The notes beneath the pieces are model-generated. The model was not told the DNA's origin. It saw only the letters and a program-made list of their open reading frames with translations, and made no database searches. Made by a program: the position numbers and the translations under genes. A stretch of 64,000 nt of DNA from Theristus sp. LFF4_11 (taxonomy: Eukaryota > Nematoda > Chromadorea > Monhysterida > Xyalidae). The stretch spans positions 62,001-126,000 of the forward strand of contig JASANC010004071.1 in the NCBI GenBank assembly GCA_030248135.1. Reading direction: 5' to 3'. This document shows positions 57,201 to 64,000 of the stretch, piece after piece (positions within the stretch are counted from its first letter, which is position 1; every line of letters begins with the position of its first letter).

Positions 57201-58398
57201 TCAATGCAGTTGCAATCCTGTACACATGCAAGCGTTACATAAAACTACGCAAAGCCTCCAGCGAAAGTGCCCAATTGGGCGTCATCGCCCATCTTACCAT
57301 CTTACCAATGGTCCAAATCAGTGTCGGCTCGTGCGAGCTCGGTGGCGCCGGCTGTGCGACGACCGCAGCGCTGTTGCCGTGCTGCTGCGTGCCGCCGCGT
57401 CGTCGTCGCGTCACGCCATTCAACATGTGCGCCAAATATTTGCGCGCTGATCGCGTTGAATTCACCGGTGACTGTTGACCGTTGGGCGTCTGTTGTTGTT
57501 GCGGCGACGTCGCACGAATGAAGTAATGTGCGCCACCGGCAGTGGGCGGCGTCGACTTCACCAGGGCGGCCGCGCCTGCGTTCGATGTGGAACCCGTATG
57601 ACTGTGATGCAAACGGACGCCGCCGCGTGCCGGCAACTGTTGTGCTTGCTGTTGCTCCTTGCGACCGGCCGATGCGGACAACGGTGGATTCGGGAATCGC
57701 GCCGCACCCATCGACGTCGTCTTCGCGTCCATCTTCTGCGTGTTGCCGCGATTCTCGTACACGCTGAACGTCGGCGCCGACTTGTTGCCGGCCGCCGTGC
57801 TGCTGGTGACGTTGATCAGAGCACTGTTGTTGGCAGGCTTGCTCGGCTGTCTGCCATTCGCGGCAGCGGCACCGTTCATGATCACCAGACCACTGCCCGT
57901 ACTGCTGCTATTGCCAGCTGAGCGCAGTAAACTCGACCGCTGCACCTGAATGCCGGTCATACTGTGACCGTTCGCCTTTGCGTGCGAATGATGATGCGCG
58001 GCGGCAGAGTCGAACTGAGCACTGTTGGCGGTGCCGTTCGTCCAGTACTGAATGGTCGAGCCAGCCGGCAGCGTTGCCGTCGTCGGCGTCGTGTTGGCGT
58101 TGTGCGCGTGGTGATAGCTGCGCAGCGGGGGGTGCTGCTTGCTCGCATCCAGCAGCAGCTCGTTGTTGTTCGTCGCGTAGCGTGCCGCGGCCGCCTTCGA
58201 CGACGCAACGACGGCGGCGCTCGTGTGGCCGCTGTGCAGGGTGTTCGCGCGCACATTGCTGTACGGCTGGTGAGCTCCATTGTTGTGCGGCTGCTGAGCG
58301 CGCACGTGTCGCGGCAGCGCTGTACCACCACCACCAGGCCGAGTGGTCTGCTGCTGCCCGTGGTAGTAGAAATCGTTGCCGCCACCTGCTTGCGGCAT
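51256..58398 (-). CDS. small CTD phosphatase (SCP/CTDSP family), about 701 aa
   Basis: This is an HAD-fold Ser phosphatase. SCPs dephosphorylate Ser5 of the RNA polymerase II CTD and SMAD proteins. The exons from 5' to 3' are 57306-58398, 54592-54815, 54253-54354, 53998-54054, 52992-53084, 52611-52709, 52032-52118 and 51256-51606; all junctions are in phase. The catalytic motif [12 protein letters not shown] has the nucleophile and acid aspartates. [55 protein letters not shown] and [17 protein letters not shown] complete the FCP1 homology domain (about residues 450-630). The first exon is a single 364-residue Gln/Asn/His/Ser-rich block ([17 protein letters not shown]...). A conserved [10 protein letters not shown], the cysteine pair of the vertebrate family, begins exon 2. 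The C-terminus is Asn/Thr-rich. It is much longer than vertebrate SCPs (about 260-275 aa). Confidence 0.93.
51630..51790. repeat. foldback MITE family F, diverged copy in the SCP last intron
   Basis: CACTGGTCGGCTGGTGACCA, TGCTGTGGAGGCGGAGTCTG and GCACCAACCAATCAGCTAAT, then TGCTAGCGATA, follow the family order in the orientation of the 35480 copy. Confidence 0.55.
52815..52985 (+). repeat. dispersed repeat (GACAGAGC...GTGGCGAGGG), copy 2
   Basis: GATCACTGGAGCCCCTCCCC, GGACAGAGCAGAATGCAGAG, TTCGTGGCGAGGGCAATGGG and GTTTGACACCTTCAAATTTC align with 6390-6560. It lies in the SCP intron between exons 52992-53084 and 52611-52709 and ends a few bases from the first of them. Confidence 0.6.
57046..57150. 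repeat. dispersed repeat pair member (GTACGGAGAC block), copy 2
   Basis: It matches 42940-43060 in order and orientation with many substitutions. It lies in SCP intron 1, about 150 bp from the first coding exon. Confidence 0.5.
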
Positions 58399-61300
58399 AT
58401 CGCGGCCGAAGCGAGCAATGTTCTTTTCTCTCAACAATGTCCGACCAAACACGTGAACAGAGTCGCAAATGAACTAATAGAGTTATGCAATGTGACGACT
58501 CTTTCTTGTGTGTTTATGTGTGTTCGGCCTCGGCGTATAAGTTTTCAATTTCCGAAGTTTTGTTTCGTGGGTTCTCGGTTCGCTCCACAGAAATCACATT
58601 TCGCCGTTCAGGTCGTTGTGTTAAACGTATGATAATATTGGTTATAAAAGTTGTCTGTACCGATCTGGGAGCAACCAGACATAGAACGCCTGGTCAGCTG
58701 AAAATAGCAAAATGGTAATATTCGCAACATCTGTGCACATTCAAACTGCCCTTTTCTCCAGTTGTGTTGGTGCTTGAACGGAAAACCAACCTGCCTAGCT
58801 GATACAATATACTTGAAAACAAAATAGAAAATATAGAACGCAGGGCTAACAACGCTTAAATATATAAAACAGAGACTAGTTTTTTTCAATAAAGGAAATG
58901 AACAAAAATTCGCGCACTCAATATGAACTTGAGCACGCTATGTGTGTGTCACGTGAATTTTGAGCCAGCTTCATGATCCGAATGGAACAGATGGCAGCAG
59001 ATAATAATGGAGACGACACGAAAATTGCACCTATTTCATCCATTCCACAAAACTCGTGAATAAGTCAAATTCAAAGTGACACTGAAAATCGGAAACTAGT
59101 AACAGCAACGACCATGAGACCATGGTATACAAACTAAGCGAATCAGATCGGTCTCAGCTAAGTAAACCAGAGCGGCTTGAACGAGACGTTTGGCAACGAG
59201 CCGGCACTAACAATCGTAGTATTAGTCAGTTCGCGCTGTCATTCTCAGCCCAGTGTCACCTACAACTGCTTTATCGTCTTTAAACCACCCATGCTTAGCT
59301 GACAAACACAACGGACGACGGGGAAACTTGACTGACTACAGCACTCACTCACAAAGCATATTGGGTTTCGACACGATCTAGCGGGATGACAGACAAGAAG
59401 CAAGGGAGCTACGTTGTCTACAACGTTAGAAAAACCTATGGAGTCATGGAACACGTGAACTTTTCCACTGTCCGCAACTGCGGTTCGAGTTGACCGAAAT
59501 TCTGCAAAGATGACAAATACGGTAAAGATGTAGCAGTCTGTACAAGTCTGTAATGCAACTGTCGATTGCGGCAGACAATCCAAAAACGGACACAAGCTAG
59601 TGGATGGATGCAGGGGAAAATTGGAGCCAAGTACTGCCTGCATTTTGATAACTGAAAAAGCGACTCAGTGTGATGCTAACGCGGCCAATATAAAAAGCGC
59701 CCGTGTCCAAATCATACTAATAAAAACATATAAGTATAAATAATCATAACTGTACGGACGTGTACGTACGTACAATGTACGTGTCTACATGGATTGAACG
59801 AACATTCGCTACTGTGTCGGTCCGTGCGTTTGCGTTCATGTTAAAAGCAACGCTCACTGAAGTAACGATACGAGCTATGATGCTTTTAACGGGACGGCCA
59901 CGCGGCCACTACAGGGTGGCCACGCTTTTAAGTCAGCACTGTTGTCTTAAACGGCTAATAAAATCAGCGTTTTTACAAGTAAACATGCTTTTCACGGCGT
60001 TTCAATCTATATGTGGCCCCTGACATGAGAAGAAAGTAAAATTTAACGAACTAAGAGATTGTGTTGGAGTGCAACAGTTTATTAGCGAACCGTTAAAAAT
60101 CAGCTGAATTTCAATGCCCTTCGCCGCAAGCAAGAAGCAATTTTGTGTGAACTAAAACTAAACATCGAAAACGAAAGACCGCTAAAGTTTTGAAAATTCA
60201 ACGTTACACAGCGTTTAACGACCTTCTTAAACAGAATTTTGTTTTTACAGTCAAATTTTGCGTACAAACAAACGCGTATCAGTATTGTCGGTGAAAAACT
60301 GTAAAAACAAGTAAACCAAAGCAACAACGGAAAATAGCCATAATCAAAAAACTGCGGTTGAAAAACAGAAGGTAAGCAGCGCAATTGAACCGCAGACTGC
60401 AAGCGGAAATCGGAAGTTGAACACACAATGGACGGTAGTTGGAAACTGACTCGTGCGGGACTGCTGATGCAAAACTGCCGTCAAAATTGAAATTCTAAAA
60501 CCGACACGTGTTTGCTAGCAACCGTTGGAAAACACTCAAACAACAGCGATTATCAACTTTGGCCTAGTGCACTCAAGAAACTGCAAACTTGAGTTGAAAT
60601 GGGTGATGATGAACCACACATGGGAATGCTTGCAACAAAAAATTGCTCAACTGAACCAACTTTAAATGAGGGTTTTTTACTGCGAAGAATATAGATCTAA
60701 CCTACTTGATCAGTACAAAAGATCAGAGTATATCCGGAACTTGGTGCGTCCGAATGGACCAAATGTTCCCATACCAGCACCACCCATTTGTAGTCAAAGA
60801 CAAAACTCCAAACCTATCCAACTACGGAACATCGGTTGCAAAAAAGAGATACAGCCCAAGCCCTATGTTTTAACGCATTTTGAGATAACCCGGCTACAAT
60901 CATCGTCTAACTTTATGTTTGTTCGTTCAATTTAAAATTCTATTCAGCCAGTTTCATACAAAAGCGTGTTCGACTGTGACTAATTTCTTGATGGTTCAGA
61001 AATCACTGAAACGAAGTATGCATGTACCAGCGACTAACACATCTAAATAATGTCTTGATCATGCTTGAAGCCAACCTCATAATCTGATTGACCCGTGCTC
61101 TAATATCGAAAGCTCCCTTCATACTCGCACACAAACCGCGAATATTGCCGCAGTTTTTGTTGCAGAAATGGGCCTCCTGTTGTAGCTTCTAACTTGTGTC
61201 AAGTATAATCCTTTGTTGAAAAATCTTTAGCAATGCTGACGATCACGGTATGAGCCGTAATTGTTGGATTAAAGTCAATGAAATTTCACTTCAGCTAGCT

Positions 61301-64000
61301 GTCAATAGCAAGTGAAGACATGAAGTTGAACACACAACCCAAACATACTTCTTTCTACACAACGCACAGCTCTAATATCAACCAAAATATCGTACCATAA
61401 GATTAAGACCGGGAAATACGGTAAATACCGTAGTGAAGGTGATTTCTTGGCAACGAATGATATATTAACATGATCGTGGGCAAACTCAGCCAACAACAAC
61501 ATTACCGAGCTGTAACTGAATCATGAGCCCCGTCAAGCGAACGCGACAGAAATCTTCAGATTCTAATAAAGACACAACAGCGCACACACGCATCGAGTGG
61601 CAGCATCAGAGGCACGCCAGTAAGTTAGCGGCAGCACTGAGTGCTTAGATTCATTCAGTGGCTTCCAGCAGCAACGCGCGATGTGTGCGACGACGGCGAA
61701 GACGCACAGCTACTGTATGACGCAGCCTTCACAGCCTCTGTATCACACACACTGCTGCACTTCGACATGAATACAAAAAACGCCTGAAGCTGTCTTTTTG
61801 TTAAAAAAACAAAGCGTTTCCTGTTTTGAATCTGAATGTCTGCAACGCGACACAAAGCGGAGTGAAATGCCAATCGGCATCTGTGGAGAAAATTCAGCAC
61901 CGCGAAAGTTCACGAGTTTTGAAGCAAACATCATTCCAATCAGCAAGATAGTCCAGATTTAAATCTGACTAGGCTGATACCCATGAAACTGAAACTTAAG
62001 AGCATGAAAATCAAACGAGTGTGTTGAATTTTAGACAGCGATGGTGCGTTTAAAATGACAAGCATGGTTTCAAACCTGAAAAGAAATCAACCTACAAACG
62101 ACTAGCAATACTTTGAACATGAATAGTACAAGTGTCAGTCACAAGAAAGACAAGCACAGCACAGAGATAGCAGACTGGCTAGTCACATGCTCTCATACAT
62201 ACCGGCCATTAATTTGACGTTGTCTCCCTCTCCACCCTGACAGTCTCTATCTCTAACTGCAACTGTTTCAAGCGGTTAAATCGGTTATCTGTTCTGTTCT
62301 GTTCTGTTTTATTCGGCGCTCTTAAGCGTCAGGCAAATGCACAAGAAAACAGGTTCCAATCCAGCAAGCGGGGTACACAACCAGATCTGTAAAAACATTA
62401 ACGCTAAATTAGTGAATTCGATTCACAGTAGCAGGGAAACTAAAAAATAAACCGATTTTACATTCGTGAACAGGTAAAAAAATTCTGCGTTTTTTCAGAT
62501 TTTAAGATGGTCAATTTAACATAACAGGAAAGACGATATAGAGAACAAGAGATAAGAGAAATAAGCGCTAGTATCTCAGAGTCACGAATGTGAGGCAAGC
62601 AGACTCCCACGCAACTGATCCACAAGCCCCTGCAGCAAAAAAAACCAAGTTCTCCAGCGGGGAACATGGAAAACTTCGCAAACTGTTTTCGGCACTTTCT
62701 GAAACTCTACCCAACTTATGAATTTCACTTTATGAAAACTTGAGAAATTATATATTTATATTCAAGTTAAAAAAATGGCGAAAGGCTGCGATGTGCTGGT
62801 TTACTAAGATTTCGTGATGAAGCTATAACTGCGCAAAGCAATAACAGTTGACAAATGAAGCCACTAAAGCAGTTCATTTTGCGTCATCCTTCCTTCTATG
62901 CGAATGGAAAACTCAGTGAAACGAGGGAAAATACCGTATCAAGTTGTGTGCCTTTATATGCGCACCGGCCAAAAATGAAACCAATTAAAAAAATCTTAAA
63001 CAAAAATTTACAAAAAACAGGTATTCGTTTCAAATAATATAAAGTAAACATTTTTGTGGTAGGCGTTGTTTCAAGTGCTGAAGTAACTCTTGCCAAAAAA
63101 CTTGTATGACTGAACTCCGCGATTACGATCAAATATCTGCGAGAGATCAGATATTGACAGATAAGATAACACAACAACAGTTCACAAAACGAGACTGAAA
63201 ACGTAAGTAGAATGTGAAATTTGTGATCATTTGTAAAATCGAATTATGTAACAAAATCAAAATGTTTAAAACAACACCAACAACCACAAATTCCGCGATA
63301 AACGTACAAGAACACCTACAGCATTAAAAACGAATGAAAACGGATGGCTGGGCTAACACAAAAATGTTCACAGCTCGTAAAGGCACATCAGTGCGCGGCA
63401 TGGTGTTTGGTGCCGAAAGGTCGCAAAAACAACTACAGGCAATATGCGAACTTGAATGCTTACAAAATGGATCGTTAAAACCCGCAGCATTGGAGTTGCA
63501 AAAAATGAAGAAAAAACCAACGAATGACCACACGAGAAACAGCTGGAAATACAGTAAAACCGAGCCGAGGGTATTGGACAAGTGGCGGAAAAACAAAAAA
63601 AACGTAAAACTGCGACAAAAATTGAACGCGGCGGCAGCAGAACGTAACGCAAACGTGAAACGCCCCAACATTGATGCGTATCCGCAAAATGTCGACACCA
63701 AAAACAACACCAACACAACCGAAACAGAAACAAAAAACAGAGAAGAGAAAAATAGAAGACGTCAAAAATAAGTGAAACGACACGAAAACGCCGTGGCAAA
63801 AAAACACCTTGAAAGACTTGTGCTGCTGCGCTAAACCGTTGGCATAGTGTGGTCTTTGTTAGACGAAAATTGAAATTGAAACGATATAACGTTCACTGTT
63901 TGTCACTTGCGCTAAACCATCCACACACTATGTACGCACCCAGGAATCTCGCAGAAGGCAATGATTTCATATGACTCGCTCATTGGCTACATTTCGATTT
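58399..64000. other. upstream flank of the SCP gene, no convincing gene
   Basis: The + strand stays A-rich over most of this 5.6 kb, like the introns and flanks of the - strand genes to the left, so it may be SCP 5' UTR intron or upstream DNA. Two + strand ATG frames stand out, 60666-60935 (89 codons) and 63334-63771 (145 codons, Lys/Asn/Arg-rich). Neither resembles a known family. The second overlaps equally long frames on the other strand and reflects the A-rich composition. No tRNA, satellite or transposon ends were recognised. Confidence 0.35.

Noticed and set aside
57964..58632. 222-codon + strand frame over the SCP first exon
   Set aside because: It is the antisense of the Q/N-rich exon, with an Arg/Val-rich composition typical of such shadows.
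63334..63771. 145-codon + strand ATG frame near the right edge
   Set aside because: It is Lys/Asn/Arg-rich as expected by chance in A-rich DNA, with equally long frames opposite and no recognisable domain.

Overview
This is eukaryotic, animal nuclear DNA. Coding sequence comes in short GC-richer exons separated by AT-rich introns with GT...AG borders, and the encoded proteins are animal families: an AF9/ENL YEATS protein, a TRPN (NOMPC/TRP-4) mechanosensory channel, a SAMHD1-type HD phosphohydrolase, a C-terminal RING protein and a small CTD phosphatase (SCP). TRPN is absent from mammals, so the host is an invertebrate or lower vertebrate. The short introns, TTTCAG-like acceptors and long TRPN N-terminus fit an ecdysozoan, perhaps a nematode, but the sequence alone does not settle the species. 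No viral, bacterial, CRISPR or tRNA signal was found.

Layout: 1-627, the 3' exons of an unrecognised + strand gene. 628-8990, a gene-poor block full of repeats (a Helitron-like end, diverged tandem repeats, two long-TIR elements, two hAT-like non-autonomous elements). 8995-14501, the AF9/ENL homologue (+, 8 exons). 14502-18529, its T-rich downstream region with two TA-flanked MITE-like elements. 18530-20122, two phase-matched exons of a low-complexity protein that may be the start of the TRPN gene. 20845-36563, the TRPN gene (+, about 33 exons, 29 ankyrin repeats, six membrane segments). 38710-39372, two exons of an unrecognised - strand gene. 39804-40893, a RING gene (+). 41408-47495, the SAMHD1-like gene (-, 12 exons). 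51256-58398, the SCP phosphatase gene (-, 8 exons). 58399-64000, no convincing gene.

Exon borders were placed by following reading phase across each junction. In the AF9, TRPN, SAMHD1 and SCP models every junction keeps phase and the total is divisible by three. The genes do not form one pathway. AF9/ENL and SCP both act around RNA polymerase II transcription (elongation and CTD dephosphorylation), TRPN is a plasma-membrane mechanosensor, and SAMHD1 controls dNTPs.

The most unusual features are a nested set of non-autonomous transposons with readable target-site duplications, an inverted-minisatellite foldback inside a SAMHD1 intron, a likely GC-AG intron in TRPN, a three-copy GMIG(R/K)xL motif in the TRPN N-terminus, and an Asp in place of a ligand-contacting Ser in the YEATS domain.
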